From assembly GCA_905116865.2 (NCBI GenBank), contig CAJHNH020001114.1, positions 45,001 to 109,000 on the forward strand: a stretch of DNA of 64,000 bases, in the 5' to 3' direction. The notes beneath the pieces are model-generated. The model made no database searches. It was not told the DNA's origin and saw nothing but the letters and a program-made list of their open reading frames with translations. The position numbers and the translations under genes were made by a program. Shown here piece by piece: positions 35,564 to 46,835 of this stretch. The DNA is from Candidula unifasciata. Lineage: Eukaryota > Mollusca > Gastropoda > Stylommatophora > Geomitridae. Each line of letters begins with the position of its first letter. Position 1 is the first letter of the stretch.

Positions 35564-37240
35564 TTAACTCATTGAATGGCTACACATTACATTAACTCCT
35601 TGAATGGCTATACATTACATTAACTCCTTGAATGGCTACACATTACATTAACTCCTTGAATGGCTACACATTACATTAACTCCTTGAATGGCTACACATT
35701 ACATTAACTCCTTGAATGGCTACACATTACATTAACTCCTTGAATGGCTACACATTACATTAACTCCTTGAATGGCTACACATTACATTAACTCCTTGAA
35801 TGGCTACACATTACATTAACTCCTTGAATGGCTACACATTACATTAACTCCTTGAATGGCTACACATTACATTAACTCCTTGAATGGCTACACATTAACT
35901 CCTTGAATGGCTACACATTAACTCCTTGAATGGCTACACATTAACTCCTTGAATGGCTACACATTACATTAACTCCTTGAATGGCTACACATTAACTCCT
36001 TGAATGGCTACACATTAACTCCTTGAATGGCTACACATTAACTCCTTGAATGGCTACACATTAACTCCTTGAATGGCTACACATTAACTCCTTGAATGGC
36101 TACACATTAACTCCTTGAATGGCTATACATTATCTCCTTGAATGGCTACACATTATCTCCTTGAATGGCTCGCCTATACATAACTAACTCCTTGAATGGC
36201 TCTACCTTAACTCCTTCAATGGCTCTACCTAAACTCCTTGAATGGCTCTACCTTAACTCCTTGAATGGCTCTACCTTAACTCCTTGAATGGCTCTACCTT
36301 AACTCCTTGAATGGCTCTACATTAACTCCTTGAATAGCTCTACCTTAACTCCTTGAATGGCTACACATTAACTCCTTGAATGGCTACACATTAACTCCTT
36401 GAATGGCTACACATTAACTCCTTGAATGGCTACACATTACATTAACTCCTTGAATGGCTACACATTAACTCCTTGAATGGCTACACATTACATTAACTCC
36501 TTGAATGGCTACACATTAACTCCTTGAATGGCTCTACATTAACTCCTTGAATAGCTCTACCTTAACTCCTTGAATGGCTACACATTAACTCCTTGAATGG
36601 CTACACATTAACTCCTTGAATGGCTACACATTAACTCCTTGAATGGCTACACATTACATTAACTCATTGAATGGCTACACATTACATTAACTCCTTGAAT
36701 GGCTACACATTAACTCCTTGAATGGCTACACATTAACTCCTTGAATGGCTACACATTAACTCCTTGAATGGCTACACATTAACTCCTTGAATGGCTACAC
36801 TAATGGCTACACATTAACTCCTTGAATGGCTACACATTAGCTCCTTGAATGGTTACACATTAGCTCCTTGAATGGCTACACATTAGCTCCTTGAATGGCT
36901 ACACATTAGCTCCTTGAATGGCTACACGTTAGCTTTTTTAATGGCTACACGTTAGCTTTTTTAATGGCTACACATTAGCTTTTTTAATGGCTACACATTA
37001 GCTTTTTTAATGGCTACACATTAGCTTTTTTAATGGCTACACATTAGCTTTTTTAATGGCTAGACATTAGCTTTTTTAATGGCTAGACATTAGCTTTTTT
37101 AATGGCTAGACATTAGCTTTTTTAATGGCTACACATTAGCTTTTTTAATGGCTACACATTAGCTTTTTTAATGGCTACACATTAGCTTTTTTAATGGCTA
37201 CACATTAGCTTTTTTAATGGCTACACATTAACTCCTTGAA
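35564..37240. repeat. Satellite array of 23-bp units with a 28-bp variant
   Basis: Roughly 70 head-to-tail units of CTCCTTGAATGGCTACACAT + TAA (23 bp). The first ~330 bp uses mainly a 28-bp form made by duplicating CATTA. A TCTACC variant dominates 36180-36360, and the last ~330 bp (36930-37220) switches to GCTTTTTTAATGGCTACACA + TTA before one normal unit closes the array. Domains of like variants show local spreading by unequal exchange or replication slippage. Confidence 0.97.
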
Positions 37241-37600
37241 TATCAAACAGCGCACAAACTCCTTTATTTCTATCGCTAACAGATGTGCGCGCTTGCAGTT
37301 CCTTGCAGTTCCCTCTCGCGGCTGCTGTGTGAAGTTTGACACCCGGAGATTATGAAACCATAATCCTTTGTCTAAAAATAGAAGGCAATGCAACAGCCAC
37401 GACTAAAACAGTAAAAGTGCCTCTTCCATTTTGACTTCTCTCTCATCTCCTACCTTTATCTAGTATCTTCCCACTTCCCATCTCTATCCCACCCCATTTC
37501 ACCAATCCTCTAGCTCGTTCTATTTTGTGTCAGTCTTTCTATTTCAGATCTCCCTTTCTGACACCCTGACCTTCTCTCCCTCTCCTCAGTCACACCCCGA

Positions 37601-37602
<2 letters not shown>

Positions 37603-37657
<55 letters not shown>

Positions 37658-37905
37658 CTCCCGGCCATCTCTCCCTTGCCCACTCTCCCACACCTCGGCC
37701 ATCTCTCCCTCTGACCACTCTCGCACACCTCGGCCATCTCTCCCTCTGACCACTCTCGTAAACCTCGGCCATCTCTCCCTCTGACCACTCTCGCAAACTC
37801 GGCCATCTCTCCCTCTGACCACTCTCGCTAACCTCGGCCATATCTACCTCTGACCACTCTCGCAAACCTCTGCCATCTCTCCCTCTCTACCCACTCTTGT
37901 CACAC
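37603..37905. repeat. (CT)n microsatellite plus ~35-bp minisatellite
   Basis: CT units fill 37603-37654, then six or seven units of CGGCCATCTCTCCCTCTGAC + CACTCTCGCAAACCT follow. Long Arg/Gly/Glu frames on the minus strand arise from the repeat. Confidence 0.9.
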
Positions 37906-38430
37906 CCCAACCATTCTTTCCCTCTCCCTACTCTCACACCCGGACAATCTCTCCTAATCACATTTCTCTCCCCCCCCCCCTCCCTATTCCCACACATAGA
38001 AAACAGATGCTCAGATTATAACCACGACTGCTTTATGCAAGTTTAATGCTCACATTTTGCGGGAAAGCAGGCGACAGACATGTGATATATGAAGCCATTT
38101 CATCACATTAGAGCTTCACCGTGGGCTTTCACTGAGGACTTCTTCATCAAAGTTAAATAAATGTCAGCGCAAAATGCCACCAGCCATTTCAACGATTCCC
38201 TTCATGTAACTTCAGTAACACAGTGTAGTTTGTTATAACATGAGCTCAGCTTGTAACAGCTGCATCTAGTCTTAGCGTGTACGTCATAAAATCGTGTATT
38301 GGAACTGGAACATCCTCATGACACATCAAACTATTCAGGACGTAAATGCTCGGATTCATTTCTCAGTAAATCCAACATGTAGCAGCGGAAGCCAGTCCTG
38401 TTTTGGCTTATTCTTCTGTGGCGTCCGGCA
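37906..38430. other. Unclassified spacer
   Basis: C-run at about 37971-37981. Otherwise nothing recognised. Confidence 0.4.
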
Positions 38431-39145
38431 CTTGTCTTGCCACATCTTTTGACAAGCTGTTCTTGTCACATATCTTGACAAGCTGTTCTTGTCACATATC
38501 TTTTGACATGCTGTTCTTGTCACATATCTTTTGACATGCTGTTCTTGTCACATATCTTTTGACATGCTGTTCTTGCCACACCCATGCTGTTCTTGCCACA
38601 CCCATGCTGTTCTTGTCACACCCATGCTGTTCTTGCCACACCCATGCTGTTCTTGCCACACCCATGCTGTTCTTGCCACACCCATGCTGTTCTTGCCACA
38701 CATCTTTTGACGTGCTGTTCTTGCCAGACATCTTTTGACGTGCTGTTCTTGCCAGACATCTTTTGACGTGCTGTTCTTGCCACACATCTTTTGACGTGCG
38801 GTTCTTGCCACACACCTTTTGACGTGGTGTTCTTGCCAGACATCTTTTGACGTGCTGTTCTTGCCAGACATCTTTTGACGTGCTATTCTTGCCACACATC
38901 TTTTGACATGCTGTTCTTGCCACACATCTTTTGACATGCTGTTCTTGCCACACATCTTTTGACATGCTGTTCTTGCCACACATCTTTTGACATGCTGTTC
39001 TTGCCACACATCTTTTGACATGCTGTTCTTGCCACACATCTTTTGATTTGCTGTTCTTGCCACACATCTTTTGACATGCTGTTCTTGCCACACATCTTTT
39101 GACATGCTGTTCTTGCCACACATCTTTTGACATGCTGTTCTCGCC
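38431..39145. repeat. 28-bp minisatellite with a nested 20-bp subarray
   Basis: Units of TTGCCACACATCTTTTGACA + TGCTGTTC (28 bp) surround a block of about seven TTGCCACACCCATGCTGTTC units (20 bp, 38570-38700), which lack eight bases of the core. Single-base variants (GACG, CCAGAC) form sub-blocks. All three minus frames stay open because three 28-bp units equal 28 codons; this makes a long false ORF. Confidence 0.95.
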
Positions 39146-39660
39146 GTTTGGTCATAATTACAGATTGCCATCACTTGGTTCTCTATAGAACTTATAATGT
39201 CGTAGTCTACGGACGGTGTGATTTGTCTTTTCATTATGTGTAAATTGACCACAGTGAATTCTGCAATGGATCTAGCACGTTTTCTGCCCATGTGGAATTG
39301 CGGTTGTTCATACAGGTCATGACACGAGTCCTTCTCTTCCTGTGTTACCGCTTTGATATATGGCTCCGCTGCTTGCTTTCTTTGTGGCTTTGGCCGCAGA
39401 AACACACACACATTGTACTTATTCTTTGTATATTGTGTCAATTTCTTTGCACATAGGACAAGTCCCATCTTCAGAATATCCCTCAGCGTGTGGCCACCGA
39501 TGACGCCTGTTCTGTGTTGGCTTAGTATTCTTCTTTGGCTACCTGTATAGTTTTCATGATTTGTTCACGATTTTGACATGTAGTGTTCATGTTTGGCGAT
39601 ACTTTTTTTGGCCTGAAGTTCTAGTAGTTTTGAGTGTTGTCGATTCAACGTCGTCTCATG
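39146..39660 (-). pseudogene. Possible coding relic fused to the 28-bp array
   Basis: Upstream of the array the minus frame reads IHETTLNRQHSKLLELQAKK, a stop, then QHRTGVIGGHTLRDILKMGL and about 80 further residues without obvious low complexity. The QHRTG..G..TL.DIL.MG block recurs at 40040-40150 on the plus strand, so it is a dispersed element. The order resembles the RTGHNRL...C..C region after the RNase H domain of Jockey-like LINEs, but the match is weak. Confidence 0.35.
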
Positions 39661-40424
39661 GATCTTCTTCTCGTCCTGTCTCATTGAGAGAACTGAGACT
39701 GTCGGCTCGGCCCATTGCTTTTGCTGTACCTACCGTGGCCTTACTAGCAAACCCATCTGAGATCTGATTTCATGGTGTCAAATGTTCCCGACACAAGCAC
39801 GCGCGCAGATTCGCTGAAACACATTCCCGCCAGCGACGCTGAGGCAGTCACACCTGGCAGGAATCCGTTTCATTTTTGTAATAGAGCACACTGGGTTAAA
39901 AGGAAATGAGCGTGCGGATTGGCTTGCTGTCCTCATCGCTCTGAAGGAAATAGGGCAGGTGACGTCGCCAGTCTACACACTCACGACTGCAAGAACCTAA
40001 GGTCAAAAGAGGTATTGCCAGACATTAACACTATACAAGAAGCCAAAGTAAAGTAACCCAACATAGAACTGGCGTTAGCAGTCGCCGCACGCTGTGGGAT
40101 ATACTGACGATGGGATCTGCACGTCTATGAACTTGTCCAATGTGCAATGAGGAGAATCTGTTAACTAACGCAGTTTCACAGGGCCTGATGCTGACCACCT
40201 GACCATTTAGTGCTGATTAGGAGATGCCCGAGAAAGGCTGCCAACTTGACCATTTGAGACAAGTTAGAAATGATCAGTCTGGCTATGGGATACAGCAAAT
40301 TTCTTGAGCAGCAGAGGATCAAACTGTCATTTAGTCAGAAGCAGATGCTACCAACGCAGGCATTGCAAAGGGAAACAAATGATGTCAAAGCTAGAAGATG
40401 GATTGATGGCATTAACTTTCAGTA
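39661..40424. other. Spacer with inverted partner of the 39.5-kb relic
   Basis: At 40030-40150 the plus strand gives QHRTGVSSRRTLWDILTMGS and then CPMCNEENL after a stop, the inverted counterpart of 39440-39570. The rest, up to the piggyBac-like element, is unassigned. Confidence 0.4.
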
Positions 40425-41193
40425 TTAAGGGGTCACTACACGGCATTTTTTTCCAATTTATGACAAATATCACTTTTTCACTGTTCGTTTTTGTAAAGTT
40501 CAGCATTCGTAGAATAGATGACACACAAAATTTATGTCATTTGTAAACAATTTAGCATTGAAAAGTTAATACTAACGACACTACCTCATGCACTTTTTAA
40601 AGATAAAAAAAGGTTTAAAAGTCAGTTTTCTCAAATCTCCATATTTCAGTTTGCTGTGTGTGTGTGTGAAATCCTAAAATCTAAGCTAATATAAGGAGTA
40701 TAAACATGAAATTTTGTATGCATACTTCGTAAACAATATTATAGGGACTGGTCTATCTAAAAGTAGATTTTAGAAAGTGTTTTTTTTTTTTTTTAAATTT
40801 AAAGTTTGTTTTTTAAAATTTGGTTATTGTCTAATGATGCTAGATTTTATTTTTTTTTTGACTTTTTCAATAAACCTACATTTTAAAATTCTAAGAAAAA
40901 TATTTAAAAACATGTTTAAAGTAAATAAACTAGATCTGTACCTCTAAATAGGATAAATAGTCATGAATCCATCATCTATAGTTGAATAACTATGTTTGTT
41001 TCTAAAATTTTAGGATTCTAAGTACATATTGTTTTTTCACAAGATGGTGGCTATTGCCATGACAACTATGATTTTTTTAACACTAAAAGTATACAAATGT
41101 AATAACACGTATCCCTACAAATGATAATTATAAAATAACTGCTCTAACTCTGTAAATAAAAAAAATAAAATTTTTTGGTGTAGTGACCCCTTA
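40425..41193. mobile_element. TTAA-flanked MITE (piggyBac-like), ~0.77 kb
   Basis: TTAAGGGGTCACTACAC at 40425-40441 is repeated as its exact reverse complement at 41177-41193, giving a 17-bp terminal inverted repeat that includes a TTAA on each side. TTAA duplication is the signature of piggyBac insertion. The interior is AT-rich with no transposase frame, so it would depend on an enzyme encoded elsewhere. Typical piggyBac ends begin CCC/CCT, so GGGG ends are a little unusual. Confidence 0.7.
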
Positions 41194-41892
41194 ACGTATA
41201 CGTTCATAGGTTCCACCGAGCGCAAAATGCGCCGATTTTACCTCTCTTTACTACCCTCTGGGCCTCAGATGCTAAACCCTCTGCGACTGAAAGACTTAAA
41301 AGAGCTTTATTGACACGGAATGACGATAGCCATAGCTGCCCATCAAGCAGTGGATCGCAAACTTCTCCTCCCGACGCCGCTTATCGCCAGTAATGGCAAG
41401 GATCAAACCTTATGCCCACCGCCAGTGGCGTGAAGTGGACCCTTTCCCTACTAAATGTTTCCACTGGACAAGAACATAAATGCTGGCATCTTATCTCAGC
41501 CGAACACTCACCAAGCAGATTTGTTAAATCCCAGCCAAGGAGATAGATCGCCTGTCTGGCTTTTCGATGTCTTTTTTGGCCAAGATAAAGTGGCCAAGAG
41601 GCAGGTTCCGGGAAATCTGTAATACAGTCGGGTCTTTCATCTCCCTCGCCAGATTGTGTTTCTGACTTGTTACCTATTGTTTTCTGGCATATTCACTGCT
41701 GTTTTAGCTTGTTTATTTTCTGCAGTAAATTAAAACTAATAAATATTTGATTGTTGTAAACTTTTTGATTGTGAACTTATTGTTGATAAGACATACATAA
41801 TTTAACTAGATAACTTAAGACATACATAATTTAACTAACAAAAATGGGAAATGAGTTAATGCAATGTTGTCTTGTAGAGGAACTACAGAGTT
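41194..41892. other. Unclassified spacer
   Basis: AGACATACATAATTTAACTA is tandemly repeated (about 41791-41840) just before the hairpin. No gene is recognised. Confidence 0.4.
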
Positions 41893-42139
41893 AATACAAG
41901 GAATTCCAGAGAAACTTGACTAAAACGCTTAACAAAATGGGGAAGCAGAAAAACGGGCACAAAACAACACAACTACACAAACTTAAACGAGATGATCTCT
42001 CATTTCCTCGTTGTTACGATTTCACTTGTGTTTGAAAAAGGCCGCCCATTCGAAACGTTACGTTGTGTTTTGTGCCCGTTTTTCTGCTTCCCCATTTTGT
42101 TAAGCTTTTTAGTCAAATTTCTCTGGAATTCCTTGTATT
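41893..42139. repeat. Long hairpin: ~78-bp inverted repeat, ~91-bp loop
   Basis: Arms at 41893-41970 and 42062-42139 pair over about 78 bp with only two or three mismatches; both contain AATGGGGAAGCAGAAAAACG and GGAATTCC. The loop carries GAAAAAGGCCGCCCATTCGA + AACGTT, a GAAAAAGGCC...CGAAACGTT arrangement that I associate with Penelope-like retroelement ends, by memory only. A transcript of either strand would form a long hairpin. Confidence 0.75.
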
Positions 42140-43318
42140 GCCTTGACTGCAGTCACCCCCATATTTTCACCCAATATTTTCACCAGAGTTAATATCCACA
42201 TCATACTAGAAATAACCGATAAACGCATGGTGCGTTCATTGGTACTGAATTAGTCAACATGTAGGATCGGTAGGATCGCACGGCAAGTTAGGACAGCCAA
42301 TCTGTTACTTTATTCTAACGTTGTAAACTAACGTTTTAAATCACAAGTTACCTTTTTGGTCTGCCTACATTCGATCTCTCTGCCAAATTGCCCTAGAAAG
42401 GTTTCCGCCATTTATTTAACCTGTTGCGTTAATTATCCGATTTTCACTTTACCTTCAACCGTGAACTGCACGCTGATATTTTTAAGCTTATCGCTTGATA
42501 GAACGGGCGTCTGTAATAGAATTTCCTAGTGCTGTCTGATTTCTCATATTTCGTTATTTCATTCTTTAGGTCAGTGAGCTTGCTTATTTGAGTGGTCTTG
42601 TCCCACTTGTTAGCGCAATGGCTTGAACTATCATGATTCTCTCACTGGTGGGTCGGATAGATTTTCAGAATCATGTCATTTTGTTGTGTTTGCCTTTAAA
42701 GCGGCGGTCGGCCCTTTAAAGCGGCGGCCGGCATGTTATAGCCGACAGTAAATCCGATTTCAGAAAAAGCTGTAAGCCTTTTACGGCATGCTTAAGTAAT
42801 AGTGTGTATGTTTCACCCTCTACAAAGTGGGGTCGCTGAACCCGCGCAGGAAGGGGGGGGGGTGTGATAGAATCATGTCATCTGTCGCCCTGTTTATTGG
42901 TTTCTTTCCAGCACGTCTTCAGAGCTTTTTTTTTTTTCAGGGGACGACGTAGAAAAGGGTAATTTGATGTTAATCGCCAAATGATATTTGTGGTCTTGAG
43001 AGCGCATCGTCTAGGAGCGTAGACAGTACCAATCTAAGCCCTAACAGGGTTACTTCTGCCACATCGATTGAAGGCTTTCACTTGAATGAATATTTCAACA
43101 GGCGTCGCTCTTATTTCCATAAAACAGTTTTCGGTATCTTATGTGCGTATCTATCTCCTGTTCCTCCTTTGCATGTTGGAGTGGATGTATGTACGGGCAC
43201 GGAAGCGGTTCTGTCAGCGTTACTGATTGCTGCAGATTAACATCCTTTCACAGATCAATACTAACGAGCTAGATTTTCCTACCAGGTCTTCTAAATATTT
43301 GCCATCAGGCGTGTATAA

Positions 43319-43319
<1 letters not shown>
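42140..43319. other. Unclassified spacer with SINE-like motif
   Basis: A duplicated CCTTTAAAGCGGCGG.CGGC sits at about 42695-42732. AAGCCTTTTACGGCATGCTT (42775) and CTGAACCCGCGCAGGAAGG plus a G-run (42840-42863) belong to the dispersed repeat also seen at 12.8-13.1 kb. Confidence 0.45.
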
Positions 43320-43353
<34 letters not shown>

Positions 43354-43936
43354 AAGAAAAAGATTTCCTATCACATACGTTTAAAGGGAAAAGATTCAAG
43401 GGGGAAAAAAGCTGGCATCACAAACGTTTAAAGGGGAAAAGACCAAATTTGCCATCACAAACGTTTAACGGGGAAAAGACCAGATTTGCTATCACAAACG
43501 TTTAAAGGGGAAAAGACCAGATTTGCCATCACAAACGTTTAAAGGGGAAAAGACCAGATTTGCCATCACAAACGTTTAAAGGGAAAAAGACCAGATTTGC
43601 CATCACAGACGTTTAAAGGGGAAAAGACAAGATTTGCCATCACAAACGTTTAAAGGGGAAAAGACTATATTTGCCATCACAAGCGTTTAAAGGGGAAAAG
43701 ACCAGATTTGCCGGGAAAGACCAGATTTGCCATCACAAACGTTTAAAGGGGAAAAGACCAGATTTGCCATCACAAACGTTTAAAGGGGGAAAAGACCAGA
43801 TTTGCCATCACAAACGTTTAAAGGGGGAAAAAACCAGATTTGCCATCACAAACGTTTAAAAGGGGAAAAGACCAGATTTGCCATCACAAACGTTTAAAGG
43901 GGGAAAAGTCCAGATTTGCATCACAAACGTTTAAAG
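43320..43936. repeat. (GA)n microsatellite plus 37-bp minisatellite
   Basis: A GA run (43320-43355) leads into about 14 units of AAACGTTTAAAGGGGAAAAG + ACCAGATTTGCCATCAC. G-run length varies between units (GGG to GGGGG), shifting frame; one unit is truncated near 43712. Confidence 0.93.
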
Positions 43937-44129
43937 TGAAGTAAGTGATGGGGTTCACGGTCCATGTGTTTATTGAGCAAATATTTGTCATACCGGGGAG
44001 TGGGTGGGGCGCTGTCAGTTGGATTCAGAGGCGGAAAGGCCACAATACCTATGCTTGGAAGAAAAATTTACGATCAGACACGTGAAAAGAAAAAATAAGA
44101 TTTGAAATCACAAGTTTTAAAGATAAAAA
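43937..44129. other. Short spacer
   Basis: Nothing recognised beyond an A-run near 44130. Confidence 0.4.
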
Positions 44130-44372
44130 AAAAAAAAGTTTGCCATAACACAAAAGAGAGGGTGACGAATACCAGCATTAAAGATAAAGTTGGAATAAGA
44201 CTGTCTGGATTATATTGACGGACACAGAATACGTGGATTAGCCATCTACTGAGAATGCAGCCAGACCTAAATGCATATGATACTTTTTTTTTACAACAGA
44301 ACATTTGGATGGAAGGCGAGAGGAAGACCCAGAAAGAGACGGATAAATGGTGTAGCTGAACCTTGCACACAC

Positions 44373-44403
<31 letters not shown>

Positions 44404-44465
44404 GATGAACAAATCCATCACCGAAGTCCTCCGAGAAGCTCAACACAAATACAGAAGCCACCAAA
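44130..44465 (+). pseudogene. LINE ORF2 C-terminal tail
   Basis: RVTNTSIKDKVGIRLSGLY, then HLLRMQPD, then (shifted) GWKARGRPRKRRINGVAEP and, beyond a long A-run, LREAQHKYRSH. This is the WFGHLLRM...GRPRKRR ordering of a LINE ORF2 end. Two A-runs (about 44371-44401 and 44463-44481) lie in and after it; the second may be a poly-A tail. Confidence 0.65.
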
Positions 44466-44638
44466 AAAAAAAAAAAAAAAGATTCAAAGAAAACAAAAGG
44501 AAATAGTTGCCATCACTAGTGTAAAAGTCATCCCTGCATCCCATTTTACACTGACTGCATCTGTCAAATAACACCGAGAAGACGAATGAAGGGTTTACCC
44601 TGGGCCGGTATGCTGCTTAAGTGTAAATCTGGAGCAGC

Positions 44639-45068
44639 TAAATGGAGTCAAAAATATCTAAAAATATCTAAATTTGCATGGAAAACATATAGAAAAATCT
44701 AAATGGAAAGAGTCGCAAATTACATAGCAATTGATGTGACTTACCCTATAGAATCATGTCCCCATCTTACCCTATAGAATCATGTCCCCATCTTACCCTA
44801 TAGAATCATGTCCTCATCTTCACTGAAGTCTGCCTTACAAGATCCACAGGATAAACTTAGCTTTGATGATGAAGTTGAATTTCAGGCCGAATTTTATTGT
44901 CAGATAGCATTTAAAAGCTCAAATTTCATTGTTTCTTAGGTTAGATTTGATAAATTCTTCCAAATGAAAAACTAGAAAAACATCTACCACCTAAACGTCA
45001 AAAACGCCATCTAAATGCAAGGGAAAATATCTAAATCTGGATGTAAAACATCCAAAGAGGCAACACTG
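44639..45068 (-). mobile_element. hAT family A, copy 2 (430-bp deletion derivative)
   Basis: GGAGCAGC at 44631-44638 is repeated exactly at 45069-45076, an 8-bp target duplication. The right terminus GAGGCAACACTG fits the family end, and the body (TAGAATCATGTCC, GATCCACAGGATAAACTTAG, GCCGAATTTTATTGTCA, AAACATCTACCACCTAAACG) matches the 59.3-kb copy. The left terminal ~15 bases do not match the family end. A 26-bp segment is tandemly tripled at about 44738-44818. There is no transposase. Confidence 0.85.
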
Positions 45069-45076
45069 GGAGCAGC

Positions 45077-45300
45077 GTGCCAGCCGCCGCCCTTTGATAG
45101 GCGAACGAAGAAGAAAGGTCTATAAACTATATCGTCGGTGTCAGGGATTGATCATGGCCCTCCCCCCCCCCCCCCGTTTTTTTTCTCTCGAAGATTGTTG
45201 TCAGTTTTTGTTTTGCTCTAAGATGGTGTCCGTTGTTCTCTGCTCCAGGATTTCGAGATTTGACTCCTAAGATCTTGTCTTTTCTGTAAGATTCATTGTG
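45077..45300. other. Short spacer with poly-C
   Basis: C-run at about 45162-45175 followed by a T-run. Diverged units of the next array begin in its right part. Confidence 0.4.
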
Positions 45301-45640
45301 CCCGTTTTTGCTCTGCTCCAAGATTGATTGTATTTTCTGTTCTAAGATTCATTGTGCCCGTTATTGCTCTGCTCCAAGATTGATTGTATTTTCTGTTCTA
45401 AGATTCATTGTGTCCGTTTTTGCTCTGCTCCAAGATTGATTGTATTTTCTGTTCTAAGATTCATTGTGCCCGTTTTTGCTCTGCTCCAAGATTGATTGTA
45501 TTTTCTGTTCTAAGATTCATTGTGTCCGTTATTGCTCTGCTCCAAGATTGATTGTATTTTCTGTTCTAAGATTCATTGTGTCCGTTTTTGCTCTGCTCCA
45601 AGATTGATTGTATTTTCTGTTCTCTGGGGATTCATTGTGC
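45301..45640. repeat. 56-bp minisatellite, 6 units
   Basis: Units share TTGCTCTGCTCCAAGATTGA, TTGTATTTTCTGTTCTAAGA and TTCATTGTG[CT]CCG. Units alternate between GTGCCC and GTGTCC, and between TTTTTGC and TTATTGC, so a higher-order pattern may exist. Confidence 0.93.
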
Positions 45641-45683
45641 CCGTAAGCTGTTCAGTGATTCAGCCGTTAGCTTTGTGGTGTGT

Positions 45684-45830
45684 GATGGTCGTGGGTTCGG
45701 TTTCTGTGTGCGTGACAGGGGTCGTGGGGGTGGGCGTCGTGGGGGTCCTTGATGGTCGTGGGTTCGGTTTATGTGTGCGTGGCAGGGTTCGTGGGGGTGG
45801 GCGTCGTGGGGGTCCTTGATGGTCGTAGCT
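45684..45830. repeat. 67-bp G-rich duplication
   Basis: GATGGTCGTGGGTTCGG starts at 45684 and 45751, with a partial third start at 45818. The units are rich in GTGGGGGTGGG and could form G-quadruplexes. Confidence 0.8.
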
Positions 45831-46835
45831 GTAGCTGATTTTTCATTAAGCGACGAGCATCCCTCGCATACTAAAAAATAAAAAAGAGGGGGGGGGGGGA
45901 GAACGGTGCTATAGTTCAAATCGGGTCCAGTTGTTTATCTGAACTCTCTTCCCCCTCTCTCTCCTGTCTCTAACCTCTATTTCTTCCTTCTTCTCTGCTT
46001 TCTTTCTTTCTCTCCCCTCTCTCAAAGCACACACACTCTCACCTCCCTAAACTTCATTTCTTACATATCTTAATGTTCCCACCCCGCCTGTTATGAGCCT
46101 TGTTTTCATCCATACACGCGCACACGCTATTTTAGACTGGTGAGGTTACATGAATGTTCCAACATCCGCCACTAAAGTCGAGCAGACCTGCCTCGGTTCA
46201 GAGTGAGCAACATGGGGTATTTACAGAATAAGATAATGTACATCCTCTGATCCCGCGGTACTCTCATGTTCTCACGAGATTGCCAGAGAAGTTTTGTCAT
46301 CTCTTTAATTATTTTCGTTTCCGATTCTCTCGACGACCAGTTGCATTGATCAAGGTCTCAGACTGACTGTTCGTTGCTTGTTAGTTAAATTTCTAGATTT
46401 CTCCATCGTGTACTAGTCTTTAGTATGCATAGTAGGCCATATTTGATAGTTTGCATCGAGATTCAGATTGTAAATTTTTTGTCCATACTGCTGAAGATAT
46501 TTTTAGCCATGTCCGTTAAACTGTCTGTTGCCAGCAAACAGCCATACGACACCAGAGGTTTTCGACACGACCTTATTGACACCCTTATTGAGCGACAGAG
46601 CGCAAAAGCCCCACAGGCTTATTTAGTTTCAGACTCGTCTGTGGCGACTTTAATCCAATATCGAGTGTGCGCACATTCCTTTTCTGGTCCAGTACTGGAA
46701 TCTCTTGTTTACATTATTTTCGTTCAGTCACTCTTATCTTTCTACTTACGCCGTAAGTTTGGTCACAGTATATTTTACTCTCTCTAACGTACTCTCTCTA
46801 ACGTTTACTCTCATCTTTTAGTAGAAGACACCTTT
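45831..46835. other. Unclassified spacer
   Basis: G-run at 45889-45899, then CT-rich and CA-rich sequence to 46130. A plus frame at 46425-46787 (120 codons) has mixed composition but no known domain. Confidence 0.35.

Noticed and set aside
38548..39468. 306-codon minus-strand ORF
   Set aside because: Most of it is translation of the 28-bp/20-bp array; absence of stops follows from the repeat unit, not from coding constraint. Only the non-repetitive upstream part was kept as a low-confidence relic.
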